DNA of 64,000 nucleotides from Streptomyces sp. CBMA291. GTDB taxonomy: Bacteria > Actinomycetota > Actinomycetes > Streptomycetales > Streptomycetaceae. The notes beneath the pieces were generated by a model. It was not told the DNA's origin, searched no databases, and was given only the letters and a program-made list of their open reading frames with translations. The translations under genes and the position numbers were made by a program. The number at the start of each line of letters is the position of its first letter. The stretch's first letter is position 1. Positions 17,314 to 24,898 of this stretch are shown here, one piece after another. The stretch covers positions 62,001-126,000 of the forward strand of contig NZ_MSJP01000011.1 of NCBI RefSeq assembly GCF_014596525.1, given 5' to 3'.

Positions 17314-17958
17314 ATGCGTCACCCCAAGGTCCTCACCTCCGTACTGACCGCCGCCCTCGGTCTCGGTCTCGCCGCCTCCCTCGGCGCGGCCCCCGCGGCT
17401 GCGGTGAACACGGCCCCGGCCGACAACGTCACCGTCGGGTACACCGGTTCGGCGGCGGAGGCCAAGGCCAACAAGGCGTTCTTCGACGCCGTCATGAAGT
17501 CGGTGGCGAAGAAGCGCGCCGCCACCCCGGGCACGGCCGCCGTCACCGTCGTCTACAGCGCCGCCAACGCGCCGAGCTTCCGCTCCCAGATCGCCAGCTC
17601 CGCCCAGATATGGAACAGCTCGGTGGCGAACGTACGCCTCGTCGAGGGCAGCAACCCCGACTTCGCGTACTACGAGGGCAACGACTCCCGCGGCTCGTAC
17701 GCGAGCACCGACGGACACGGCGCCGGCTACGTCTTCCTCGACTACCGGCAGAACCAGCAGTACAACTCCGTCCGGGTGACCGCCCACGAGACCGGGCACG
17801 TCCTCGGCCTGCCGGACCACTACACCGGTCCGTGCAGTGAGCTGATGTCCGGCGGCGGCCCCGGCACGTCCTGCCAGAACTCGCAGCCGAACGCGGCGGA
17901 GCGCGCCCGCGTCAACCAGCTGTGGCAGTACGGGCTGGCCTCCGCCTTCAAGGGCTGA
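17314..17958 (+). CDS. snpA: snapalysin, secreted small neutral metalloprotease
   Basis: A 214-residue secreted protease of family M7. A signal peptide spans about residues 1-30 (RHPK, hydrophobic core, then AAPAAA). The zinc motif [12 protein letters not shown] at 158-169 has the HExxHxxGxxD form typical of snapalysin, with Asp as third ligand. Two cysteines (174 and 187) probably form a disulphide in the C-terminal part. The ATG at 17314 follows a GGAGGAG ribosome site. It digests extracellular protein during growth on casein-like substrates. Regulation by the divergent LysR gene is expected. Confidence 0.95.
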   Translation: MRHPKVLTSVLTAALGLGLAASLGAAPAAAVNTAPADNVTVGYTGSAAEAKANKAFFDAVMKSVAKKRAATPGTAAVTVVYSAANAPSFRSQIASSAQIWNSSVANVRLVEGSNPDFAYYEGNDSRGSYASTDGHGAGYVFLDYRQNQQYNSVRVTAHETGHVLGLPDHYTGPCSELMSGGGPGTSCQNSQPNAAERARVNQLWQYGLASAFKG

Positions 17959-18029
17959 TCCGGCCCTGAGTGAGAAAGGCTTGATCCGACCCTGAGCGGA
18001 AAGGGTTGATCCGGCCCTGAGCGGGAAGC
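17955..18029 (+). repeat. three tandem 25-bp repeats after snpA
   Basis: The unit containing TGATCCGGCCCTGAG followed by a GAAAG-like tail occurs three times in a row with one or two changes per copy, beginning at the snpA stop codon. Its role is unknown; it may be replication slippage in the 3' untranslated region. Confidence 0.75.
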
Positions 18030-18059
18030 GGCGGCGCCCCCTCCCCGGGGCGCCGCCGC
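18028..18059 (+). terminator. GC hairpin terminator of snpA
   Basis: GCGGCGGCGCCCC and GGGGCGCCGCCGC form a 13-bp stem immediately after the tandem repeats. It likely ends the snpA transcript and may also serve the convergent minus-strand gene. Confidence 0.75.
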
Positions 18060-18099
18060 ACCTGTCGTTCCCGCCCGGAGCCCGCCGCCCCGGGGCCTT

Positions 18100-18528
18100 T
18101 CAGGCCGTCTGCAACAGCCCCCGGGCGAAGTCCGCGCCCGGCGGGAGCTGGCCGCGGACCCGTGCGAGCGCTCCCTCGAAATCACCTCCGGCGACGCATG
18201 CCTCGAAGGCCGCTCCGCCGCAGTGCAGCGTCAGGCTGAGGTCCGCGCGCTCGCCGAGCGTCAGCAGACAGCTCAGGGTGGCGTGTTGGGTCTCGCCGTC
18301 CATGACGACGGGCAGCGGCAGGTCCCATTCCAGGACGCAGCCGGTGAGGGGCGCACCGCCCTCGTCGGGCGCGCTGAGCGCGGCGAAGCTCTCGCCCGTG
18401 TACGTGATTCCCCTGATCCGGGTGGCGACCTGCCGCCCGTCGGCCGTGATGACGATCGCTTCCGCGCCGCTGCGGTCCCGGTACCAGCCGGTCCAGATTT
18501 CCGTCGATTCCGACGACTCCGATGACAT
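18100..18528 (-). CDS. uncharacterised Streptomyces protein
   Basis: A 142-residue cytoplasmic protein, no signal or membrane segment. It opens with WTGWYRDRSGAEAIVITADGR and contains LTGCVLEWDLPLPVVMDGE and CLLTLGERADLSLTLH, a beta-rich domain seen in a family of uncharacterised Streptomyces proteins (I think DUF6304, not certain). The C-terminus GLLQTA is abrupt and may be shortened by a late frameshift. No function can be assigned. Confidence 0.6.
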   Translation of the reverse strand: MSSESSESTEIWTGWYRDRSGAEAIVITADGRQVATRIRGITYTGESFAALSAPDEGGAPLTGCVLEWDLPLPVVMDGETQHATLSCLLTLGERADLSLTLHCGGAAFEACVAGGDFEGALARVRGQLPPGADFARGLLQTA

Positions 18529-18570
18529 GCGCGGACTGTAGCGGCATGGCCTGCTCCGGCGCGCGTCCGG

Positions 18571-18825
18571 TCACCTTCCGGTCCGGCTTCTCCCGGTCTC
18601 GCCGTTTGTGCCGGTGACCTGCGCGCTCGCGGCTTCCGCACCCGTGCCTCCGGGGCCCGCGTGGAGGGGGCAGTCCGGGTTTCCGCAGGGGCGCGCCTCC
18701 CACTCCGGCACCCAGGCCCCGAGGACCTTGTGCCGGGTGGCCATCGTGCCGCGCGGGCGCCCGCAGGCCGGGCACGGGGGCTCGGTCCGGGGGTCCCGTG
18801 TCGTGCGGAGCACGTTCTCGCCCAT
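18571..18825 (-). CDS. small CxxC zinc-ribbon-like protein
   Basis: An 84-residue protein with two Cys pairs: PPCPACGRPRG near residue 18 and RPCGNPDCPLHAG near residue 47. Together they could hold one zinc ion. The C-terminal third is low-complexity and hydrophilic. Function unknown. The start ATG at 18825 lacks a strong ribosome site, but the codon pattern is coding. Confidence 0.55.
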   Translation of the reverse strand: MGENVLRTTRDPRTEPPCPACGRPRGTMATRHKVLGAWVPEWEARPCGNPDCPLHAGPGGTGAEAASAQVTGTNGETGRSRTGR

Positions 18826-18871
18826 GGATCCAGGGTAGGCCGCCCCGTCGGACCCCGCGCGTCCGTCGCCG

Positions 18872-19471
18872 CTACCCGTCGCTCGGGTCCGGGCGCTTCC
18901 TGGTGTACGTACGGACGAGGACGCCGTTGCCGAAGACGCGCACCGCGCCGAGGGTGAAGTCGCGGGGTTCGAAGTCCGCGCCGAACATCGGCATGCCAGT
19001 GCCGTAGACCTGCGGATAGGTCTTGATGATCAGCTCGTCGATCTCCTCGATCAGCTCGCCCGCGATGACGGAGCCGCCGCAGAGGTAGATGCCCAGGGGG
19101 CCGTCCTCGGCCTTGAGCTCGCGGATCCGGCCGACGAGGTCGTCGGCGATCAGCTCCACGTCGGGGTGGGGCGACTCGGCGAGCGAGCGGGTGGCGACAT
19201 ACTCGCGCAGGTGGCCGTACGGGCTGGTGACGCCGATGTCCAGGGCGAGCCGGTAGGAGCGCATCCCCTGGACGACGGTGTCGAAGTGCCGGTTCTCCCC
19301 GTCGACCCCGAAGGCCTCGCGCCCGTGGGCGGGGACGGTCTCGGGGTACTCCGCGTTCATGAACTCCAGGTACTCGGGGTCCAGGAACCCGAACATGGAG
19401 GTGGCGTCGCCCTCGGGGTCGCCGATGAAGCCGTCGATGGTGCAGGCGATGTAGTACGTCAGCTTGCGCAA
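18872..19471 (-). CDS. dihydrofolate reductase-like (RibD C-terminal fold) protein
   Basis: A 199-residue protein that begins at TTG 19471, chosen because GGAGGAAGA stands at the right distance and the protein starts LRKLTYYIACTIDGFIG, the usual N-terminus of the family. It shows IACTIDGFIGDPEGD (first strand and nucleotide loop), GRIRELKAEDGPLGIYLCGG with the glycine pair, and ELIIKTYPQVYGTGMPMF. These bacterial DHFR-like proteins bind NADPH; the physiological substrate is usually unknown. It is divergent from a TetR gene with a shared operator-like dyad, so it is probably that regulator's target. Confidence 0.8.
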   Translation of the reverse strand: MRKLTYYIACTIDGFIGDPEGDATSMFGFLDPEYLEFMNAEYPETVPAHGREAFGVDGENRHFDTVVQGMRSYRLALDIGVTSPYGHLREYVATRSLAESPHPDVELIADDLVGRIRELKAEDGPLGIYLCGGSVIAGELIEEIDELIIKTYPQVYGTGMPMFGADFEPRDFTLGAVRVFGNGVLVRTYTRKRPDPSDG

Positions 19472-19506
19472 GCCGGTCCTCTTCCTCCTGGGATCATGGC
19501 CGCGAC

Positions 19507-19548
19507 CGCAACCACGACAGCTATAGTGCTTCAGGTGTAGTGGTTGCG
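19507..19548. promoter_or_regulatory. inverted repeat between DHFR-like and tetR genes
   Basis: CGCAACCAC (19507-19515) and GTGGTTGCG (19540-19548) are perfect 9-bp arms 24 nt apart, lying between the divergent starts at 19471 and 19598. TetR dimers can bind as a pair on such widely spaced half sites. The gap includes a TATAGT that could be a -10 element. Confidence 0.6.
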
Positions 19549-19597
19549 CAAGTCCCTTTTTCCGAGGGGAACTTTCCAGAAGAGGAGTACGCCCGAC

Positions 19598-20173
19598 ATG
19601 GCGAGAAACCCCGAGCGCCGTACGGCCCTGCTCGACGCCGCGATCGAGGTGCTGGCGGACGAAGGCGCCCGCGGTCTGACCTTCCGCGCGGTCGACGTCC
19701 GGGCGGGGGTCCCCACGGGCACCGCGTCCAACTACTTCCGCGACCGGGACCTGCTGCTCTCCCAGGTCGCCGACCGGATCTTCGTACGGCTGACCCCGCC
19801 CGCCGACTCCCCGGACTTCGCCCTGCTCGCGAGCCCCGGCAGGAAAGTGGTCGCCGAGCTGATGCGCCGGGCCGCCCGTCGGCTCGCCGCCGAACGCACC
19901 TGCTACCTGGGCCTCTTCGAACTGCGCCTCGAAGCCGTACGCCGCCCCGGGCTGCGCACCCAGCTCGCCAAGGTGCTCCGCTCCGACCTCGACCTGAACG
20001 TCCGGACCCATCTCGACGCGGGCATGCCCGGCGACGCGGACACCGTCCGACTGCTCTACTTCGCCCTCACCGGGCTGCTGTTCGACCACTTCACGGTCCC
20101 GGAGCTGCACGGCGACCGGGAGCTGGACGAGCTGATCGACACCGTCGTCACCCGTCTCGTCCCGGAGGGGTGA
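19598..20173 (+). CDS. TetR-family repressor
   Basis: A 191-residue regulator with an N-terminal TetR helix-turn-helix: RRTALLDAAIEVLADEGARG, LTFRAVDVRAGVPTGTAS and NYFRDRDLLLSQVADRI. The rest is an all-helical ligand-binding and dimerisation domain. ATG 19598 follows GAAGAGGAG. It probably represses itself and the divergent DHFR-like gene through the 9-bp inverted repeat between them. Ligand unknown. Confidence 0.85.
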   Translation: MARNPERRTALLDAAIEVLADEGARGLTFRAVDVRAGVPTGTASNYFRDRDLLLSQVADRIFVRLTPPADSPDFALLASPGRKVVAELMRRAARRLAAERTCYLGLFELRLEAVRRPGLRTQLAKVLRSDLDLNVRTHLDAGMPGDADTVRLLYFALTGLLFDHFTVPELHGDRELDELIDTVVTRLVPEG

Positions 20174-20196
20174 GCTGGGGCCCTCGTACGGGACCG

Positions 20197-20232
20197 GCCC
20201 CGGCGGCGGGCCCCGGCCCGAGCCGCCGGGGC
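20197..20232. terminator. bidirectional hairpin between convergent genes
   Basis: GCCCCGGCGGC at 20197-20207 pairs with GCCGCCGGGGC at 20222-20232. It sits between the ends of the tetR gene and the polyprenyl synthase gene and should terminate both. Confidence 0.7.
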
Positions 20233-20248
20233 GCCCGCCGCACTCCCG

Positions 20249-21292
20249 TCAGCGGGTACGGCGGGTGACGTACTCCGCCAGGGCCAGCAGATCGCCCGCC
20301 GCCTCCGGGTCGGGGACCGCCCGTGCCAGATGCTCCACGGCGCGGCCCATCCGCTCGGCGGCCTGGGCCTGCGCCCAGTCGCGGCCCCCGGCCCGCTCGA
20401 CCGCGTCCGCCGCCGCCCGTACCGCCGTCTCGTCCAGGTCCGGGCGGGCGTAGATCTCCGCCAGCTCCTCCCCCGCCGGGGTCCCCGAGGTCAGCGCCGC
20501 CACCACGGGCAGCGACTTCTTGTGGGCGACCAGATCGGCCCCGGCCGGTTTCCCCGTACGGTCCGGGTCGCCCCAGATCCCGATGAGGTCGTCGATCAGC
20601 TGGAAGGCGAGACCCGCCTCGCGGCCGAAGGAATCGAGGGCGGTGACCTCCTCCTCGCCCGCGCCCGCGTAGAGCGCGCCGATGGCGCAGGAGACGCCGA
20701 GCAGCGCGCCGGTCTTCGCCGTGGCCATGGCCAGGCACTCGTCGAGGGTGACCTCGCGCGGTCCGCGCCGCTCCAGGGCGCAGTCGGCCTGCTGTCCGGC
20801 GCACAGCTCGATGACGCAGGCGGCGAGCCGGGCGGAGGCGGCGGCCGAGGCGGGGTGCGGGTCCTCGGCGAGCAGCCGCAGGGCGAGGGCGCTCATCGCG
20901 TCACCGGCGATCAGCGCGTCCGGGACGCCGAAGACGGTCCAGGCGGTGGGCCGGTGTCTGCGGGTCACGTCCTCGTCGACGATGTCGTCGTGGAGCAGGG
21001 TGAAGTTGTGCGCCAGCTCGACGGCGGCGGCCGCCTTCACGGCCTGGGTCTCCTCCGCGCCGAGCGCACGGGCCGCGGCGAGGACCAGGGCGGGCCGGAT
21101 CGCCTTGCCCGGCTGCTCCGCCGCCGGAGTGCCGTCGGCGTGCTCCCAGCCGAAGTGGTACATCGCGACCCGCCGCATCGACCCGGGCAGGGTCTCGACG
21201 GTCGAGCGCAGTTGGGGATTGACAGCGGTCCGCGTCCGGTCCAGGAGCCGGACGGCCCCCTGACCGTCGGTGGCGGCATCCGCGCTGGCCAT
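20249..21292 (-). CDS. polyprenyl synthase, probable encapsulin cargo
   Basis: A 347-residue trans-isoprenyl diphosphate synthase. The first aspartate-rich motif is LLHDDIVDED (DDxxD at 102-106), with the preceding GKAIRPALVLAAAR lysine/arginine pocket. The second is FQLIDDLIGIWGD, where the final Asp of DDxxD is Gly, a variant also seen in related actinobacterial enzymes. It should make a C10-C20 prenyl diphosphate. The gene follows the encapsulin gene in one transcription unit; Family 2B encapsulins are known to enclose polyprenyl transferases. The N-terminus (1-20) is short and flexible-looking and could be the loading tag. GTG three codons earlier is an alternative start. Confidence 0.85.
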   Translation of the reverse strand: MASADAATDGQGAVRLLDRTRTAVNPQLRSTVETLPGSMRRVAMYHFGWEHADGTPAAEQPGKAIRPALVLAAARALGAEETQAVKAAAAVELAHNFTLLHDDIVDEDVTRRHRPTAWTVFGVPDALIAGDAMSALALRLLAEDPHPASAAASARLAACVIELCAGQQADCALERRGPREVTLDECLAMATAKTGALLGVSCAIGALYAGAGEEEVTALDSFGREAGLAFQLIDDLIGIWGDPDRTGKPAGADLVAHKKSLPVVAALTSGTPAGEELAEIYARPDLDETAVRAAADAVERAGGRDWAQAQAAERMGRAVEHLARAVPDPEAAGDLLALAEYVTRRTR

Positions 21293-21347
21293 GGTCACGG
21301 TCACTTCCTTCGTTTCTCCGTGGCGGGCTGCGCGGCGCCGAACCGGA

Positions 21348-21386
21348 GCGTCCCGGGGCGGGGGCCGTACCCCCGCCCCGGGACGC
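21348..21386 (-). promoter_or_regulatory. 17-bp perfect hairpin between shell and cargo genes
   Basis: GCGTCCCGGGGCGGGGG at 21348-21364 pairs perfectly with 21370-21386 around a 5-nt loop. It begins 8 nt beyond the encapsulin stop codon inside the operon. It probably causes partial termination or protects the upstream message, favouring shell over cargo (inference). Confidence 0.65.
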
Positions 21387-21393
21387 CGTCGGC

Positions 21394-22809
21394 TCAGCGC
21401 CGGCGGCCGACCTCGACGTTCTCCAGGACACCGAGCGCGTCGGGGACGAGGACCGCCGCCGAGTAGTAGGCGGTGACCAGGTACGAGGTGATCGCCTGCT
21501 CGTCCATCCCCATGAAACGGACCGAGAGACCGGGCTCGACCTCGTCCGGGAGGCCGGTCTGCCGCAGCCCGATCACCCCCTGGTCGGTCTCGCCGGTACG
21601 CATGCAGATGATCGAGGTGGTGCCGACGTCGGTGACCGGGATCTTGTCGCAGGGATAGACCGGCACACCGCGCCAGGTCAGGATGCGGGTGCCGTCGACG
21701 TCGATCGTCTCGGGCACCAGACCGCGCTTGTTGATCTCGCGGCCGAGGGCGGCGATGGCCCGCGGATGGGCGAGGAAGAGACGGGAGCCCCGGCGCAGGG
21801 AGAGCAGCTCGTCCAGGTCGTCGGGGGCGGGGACGCCCGCGTGCGGCTGGATGCGCTGTCCGTAGTCGCAGTTGGCGAGGAGACCGAACTCCCGGTGGTT
21901 GACCAGCTCGTGCTCCTGACGCTCGCGGAGCGCCTCGACCGTGAGCCGCAACTGCTGCTCGGTCTGGTTCATCGGCTTGTTGTACAGGTCGGCGACGCGG
22001 GTGTGGACCTTCAGCACGGTCTGGGCGATGCTCAGCTCGTACTCGCGGGGCGAGGCCTCGTAGTCGACGAAGGTGTGCGGGACGACGGGCTCGCCGACAT
22101 GACCGGCGGAAAGCTCGATCTCGGCCTCGCCGTGGGAGTTGGTCCGCTGATCGGGCCGGTCGGCCACGGTCGCCAGATGGGAGGCGAGCGAGCCGACGCG
22201 GGCCGCGAGGCTCCGCACGTCGTCCCGGGTCAGCTCCAGGACCGTACAGGCGGTGGCGGCGCGGGCGGTCCACTCCCAGCGGGCGTCCCCGTCGACGAGG
22301 GACGCCTCGCCGAAGTAGGAGCCGTCGGCGAGGACCCCGAGCACGGCCTCGTCGCCGTACGGCCCCTCGCCGACCTGCTCGACCCGGCCGTGGGCGAGGA
22401 GGTGGACCCGGTCGCTCGACGCGCCCGCGGCGGCGATCACCTCGCCCGGCGCGTACGCCCGCTGGCGGCAGCGGGCGGCCAGCTCGGCGAGGGCCTCCTC
22501 GTCCTCGTAGCCGCGCAGGGCGGGAAGCTCGCCGAGTTCGGCGGGGATGACCGCGACTCGCTCCCCGGTCTGGACGAAGGTGACCCGCCCGTCCCCCACG
22601 GAGTAGCTGAGCCTGCGGTTCACCCGGTACGTGCCGCCCTGCACCTGGACCCAGGGCAGCGCCCGCAGCAGCCACCGGGAGGTGATCTCCTGCATCTGCG
22701 GCGCCGACTTGGTGGTCGAGGCCAGGTTCCGGGCGGCGGCGGTACCGAGACTCTGCTGCGGCGCCTGCTGCTCCGCGAGCATCTCGTCGCCAACCGAACC
22801 AACGGACAT
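21394..22809 (-). CDS. Family 2B encapsulin shell protein with cyclic-nucleotide-binding insertion
   Basis: A 471-residue protein. Residues 1-100 hold an N-terminal arm and the first part of an HK97-type shell fold ([21 protein letters not shown]). About 105-205 form a Crp-type cyclic-nucleotide-binding domain: [20 protein letters not shown] then [21 protein letters not shown]. The C-terminal 240 residues return to the encapsulin fold ([72 protein letters not shown]). This is the signature of Family 2B encapsulins, often misannotated as Crp regulators. It should assemble a protein nanocompartment around the polyprenyl synthase encoded next. No terpene cyclase gene is adjacent. Confidence 0.9.
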   Translation of the reverse strand: MSVGSVGDEMLAEQQAPQQSLGTAAARNLASTTKSAPQMQEITSRWLLRALPWVQVQGGTYRVNRRLSYSVGDGRVTFVQTGERVAVIPAELGELPALRGYEDEEALAELAARCRQRAYAPGEVIAAAGASSDRVHLLAHGRVEQVGEGPYGDEAVLGVLADGSYFGEASLVDGDARWEWTARAATACTVLELTRDDVRSLAARVGSLASHLATVADRPDQRTNSHGEAEIELSAGHVGEPVVPHTFVDYEASPREYELSIAQTVLKVHTRVADLYNKPMNQTEQQLRLTVEALRERQEHELVNHREFGLLANCDYGQRIQPHAGVPAPDDLDELLSLRRGSRLFLAHPRAIAALGREINKRGLVPETIDVDGTRILTWRGVPVYPCDKIPVTDVGTTSIICMRTGETDQGVIGLRQTGLPDEVEPGLSVRFMGMDEQAITSYLVTAYYSAAVLVPDALGVLENVEVGRRR

Positions 22810-23078
22810 GGAACTCCCTCTCGTGTGACTGGGCTGCGAGACGAAAGCTTTTCAGTACGGAGTGTGTTGACGCCATTACACATTCGGGTGGGACTGTTCG
22901 ACGGACTTCGGGGCATGTCCCGTGATTTCCATCCGAACAGCGAGCCTCATCCGCCCCACCAGCACCTGTCCGGATCGGCTCGCACACCGCCCGAACGGAT
23001 GGCCACCGCGAACGGACTCCGGTACTCCGGAACTTCCGGTCAACCGGAAGCACACCCGTCCTCCGAAGGGAGTCGGTC

Positions 23079-23669
23079 ATGTCCGTACCCATCACCGCGA
23101 GCAGGTTCCTCGAAGTCCTGCGCGCCGAGGGCCTCACGGTCGTCCAGGTCGGCGACTGGTCCACCCACAACCGCAACCAGAAGGGCCCTTGGGGGCCGGT
23201 GCACGGGGTGATGATCCACCACACCGTCACCCGCGGCACCACGAACACCGTCCGGATCTGCCGGGAGGGCTACGAGGCCCTGCCGGGGCCGCTCTGCCAC
23301 GGGGTGATCGCCAAGGACGGCACGGTCCACCTCGTCGGGTACGGGCGCGCCAACCACGCCGGGCTCGGCGACGCCGACGTGCTCCGCGCGGTCATCGCCG
23401 AGCAGGGACTGCCGCCGGACAACACCGCCACCACCGACGGCAACCGGTACTTCTACGGCTTCGAGTGCGAGAACCTCGGGGACGGCGAGGACCCCTGGCC
23501 CAAGGTGCAGCTGGACGCCATCGCGAAGGCGGCGGCCGCGCTGTGCCGGGCGCACGGCTGGTCGCACCGCTCGGTGATCGGGCATCTGGAGTGGCAGCCG
23601 GGGAAGGTCGACCCGAAGGGATTCACGATGGGCTCCCTGCGCTCGGCCGTCGCCGAATACCTGCGCTGA
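23079..23669 (+). CDS. N-acetylmuramoyl-L-alanine amidase (amidase_2/PGRP fold)
   Basis: A 196-residue zinc amidase. VMIHHTVTRGTTN supplies the first histidine ligand, YGFECENLGDG the general acid/structural Glu, and RSVIGHLEWQPGKVDPKGF the second histidine and the HxxxxxxKxDP motif of the family. No signal peptide is visible at the N-terminus, so it may act in the cytoplasm, be released by lysis or be exported by another route. GAAGGGAG precedes ATG 23079. The preceding gap (22810-23078) holds the encapsulin promoter region; I see no gene in it. Confidence 0.85.
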   Translation: MSVPITASRFLEVLRAEGLTVVQVGDWSTHNRNQKGPWGPVHGVMIHHTVTRGTTNTVRICREGYEALPGPLCHGVIAKDGTVHLVGYGRANHAGLGDADVLRAVIAEQGLPPDNTATTDGNRYFYGFECENLGDGEDPWPKVQLDAIAKAAAALCRAHGWSHRSVIGHLEWQPGKVDPKGFTMGSLRSAVAEYLR

Positions 23670-23682
23670 GAGAACGGCCGGG

Positions 23683-23746
23683 CCACGCGCGCGTACCCGG
23701 GCCGTACCGACTCCCCTCGACTCCCCCACGCGCGCGTACCCGGGCC
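23683..23746. repeat. 21-bp direct repeats containing CGCGCGTACCCGGGC
   Basis: The sequence CCACGCGCGCGTACCCGGG, plus two further bases, occurs at 23683-23703 and 23726-23746, with partial versions at about 23757 and 23885. They lie between two genes beside a long hairpin and look like a small intergenic repeat family. Confidence 0.7.
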
Positions 23747-23818
23747 CGGGGCCACACCACGCGCGCGCGGGCCCCCGATTTTCACAATAAATAAGGTGGA
23801 CTCCGCCTTTCGCCCCAC

Positions 23819-23859
23819 CACGCACGCGCGCGGGCCCCCGTGGCCCGCGCGCGTGCGTG
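23819..23859. terminator. 18-bp perfect alternating CG hairpin
   Basis: CACGCACGCGCGCGGGCC at 23819-23836 pairs perfectly with 23842-23859. It is separated from the preceding repeats by a short A/T-rich patch (about 23778-23794). It may terminate the amidase gene or form an extruded or Z-prone structure. Confidence 0.65.
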
Positions 23860-23921
23860 TCCGGGCCGCGCCCGTCCAGGGCCCCCGTCCGTACGCGCGC
23901 GCAGGCCGGGACAATGGGCGG

Positions 23922-24821
23922 GTGAACGCGCTCGACCTCGCCCTTCTGCGGCCCCGGCTCCCCTCTCCCCTCGTGCCGCTGGGGGACGAGCGCTTCGCCC
24001 GGCGCGGGCTCACCCTGCTGCTCAAGCGGGACGACCTCATCCATCCCGAACTGCCGGGCAACAAGTGGCGCAAACTCGCGCTCAACCTGGAGGCGGCGGC
24101 CGGGCGGCCCGTGCTGACGTTCGGCGGTGCCTACTCCCACCATCTGCGGGCGACGGCCGCCGCCGGGCGGCTGCTCGGCTTCCCCACGGTGGGGATCGTG
24201 CGCGGCGACGAACTGGCCGGGCGGCCCCTCAACCCCTCGCTCGCGGGCTGCGCGGCGGACGGGATGCGGCTGGAGTTCGTGGACCGGAGCACGTACCGGG
24301 CGAAGAACGACCCGGCGGTCCTCGCCCGGCTCCTGGAGTACGCGCCCGCGGACGCCTACGTGGTCCCGGAGGGCGGCAGCAACGCGCTCGCGGTCCGCGG
24401 GTGCGTGGAGCTGGGCCGGGAGCTGGCCGGGGCCTCCGACGTCGTGGCGGTCGCCTGCGGCACCGGAGGCACCCTCGCGGGTCTGGCGGCCGGTCTCGCC
24501 CCGGGGCAGCGGGCGCTGGGCGTTCCGGTCCTCAGGGGCGGTTTCCTGGGCAGGGAGGTACGGGCCCTCCAGGAGGCGGCGTTCGGCGGGCCGCGCGGCG
24601 ACTGGACGCTGGACGAGCGGTTCCACGGCGGGGGGTACGCGCGCACCTCCCCCGATCTCGACGCGTTCACACACGACTTCGAGGAACGGCACGGACTCGC
24701 CATCGAGCGGCTCTATGTGGCCAAAATGCTGCACTGTCTGACGACTCTGGCGGAGGAAGGCGCGTTTCCGCCAGGGACCCGCCTCGCGGCGGTGGTGACG
24801 GGCGGCAGGGACGCGTACTGA
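23922..24821 (+). CDS. PLP-dependent D-cysteine desulfhydrase / ACC deaminase family enzyme
   Basis: A 299-residue enzyme of the tryptophan-synthase beta fold. LLLKRDDLIHPELPGNKWRK contains the PLP-lysine (NKWRKL). FGGAYSHHLRA is the substrate loop, where ACC deaminases and desulfhydrases differ. VPEGGSNALAVRG and VACGTGGTLAGLAAG bind the PLP phosphate, and the end has VVTGG. It would release ammonia from D-cysteine or ACC-like substrates; motif reading does not settle which. GTG 23922 follows a GGGCGG stretch. Confidence 0.8.
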   Translation: MNALDLALLRPRLPSPLVPLGDERFARRGLTLLLKRDDLIHPELPGNKWRKLALNLEAAAGRPVLTFGGAYSHHLRATAAAGRLLGFPTVGIVRGDELAGRPLNPSLAGCAADGMRLEFVDRSTYRAKNDPAVLARLLEYAPADAYVVPEGGSNALAVRGCVELGRELAGASDVVAVACGTGGTLAGLAAGLAPGQRALGVPVLRGGFLGREVRALQEAAFGGPRGDWTLDERFHGGGYARTSPDLDAFTHDFEERHGLAIERLYVAKMLHCLTTLAEEGAFPPGTRLAAVVTGGRDAY

Positions 24822-24832
24822 GACCCGGTCCC

Positions 24833-24855
24833 GGCCGGGTCCGCCGGACCCGGCC
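24833..24855. terminator. bidirectional terminator
   Basis: GGCCGGGTCC and GGACCCGGCC form a 10-bp stem with a 3-nt loop between two convergent genes (desulfhydrase and antiporter). Confidence 0.7.
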
Positions 24856-24898
24856 GCCCGCGTGACCAGGGCCTCTCGCCCCTGGCCCGCCCCGGGCG

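Noticed and set aside
21394..22809. Crp/Fnr transcription factor
   Set aside because: The cyclic-nucleotide domain is an insertion in a shell protein; there is no helix-turn-helix, and both flanks match the Family 2B encapsulin fold.
20249..23248. 999-codon open frame spanning polyprenyl synthase and encapsulin
   Set aside because: Only the C-terminal 347 codons are coding; the rest is antisense-like Arg/Gly-rich text overlapping the encapsulin in another frame.
23683..23860. CRISPR-like array
   Set aside because: Only two full repeat copies, self-complementary CG-rich sequence, no uniform spacers and no cas genes.
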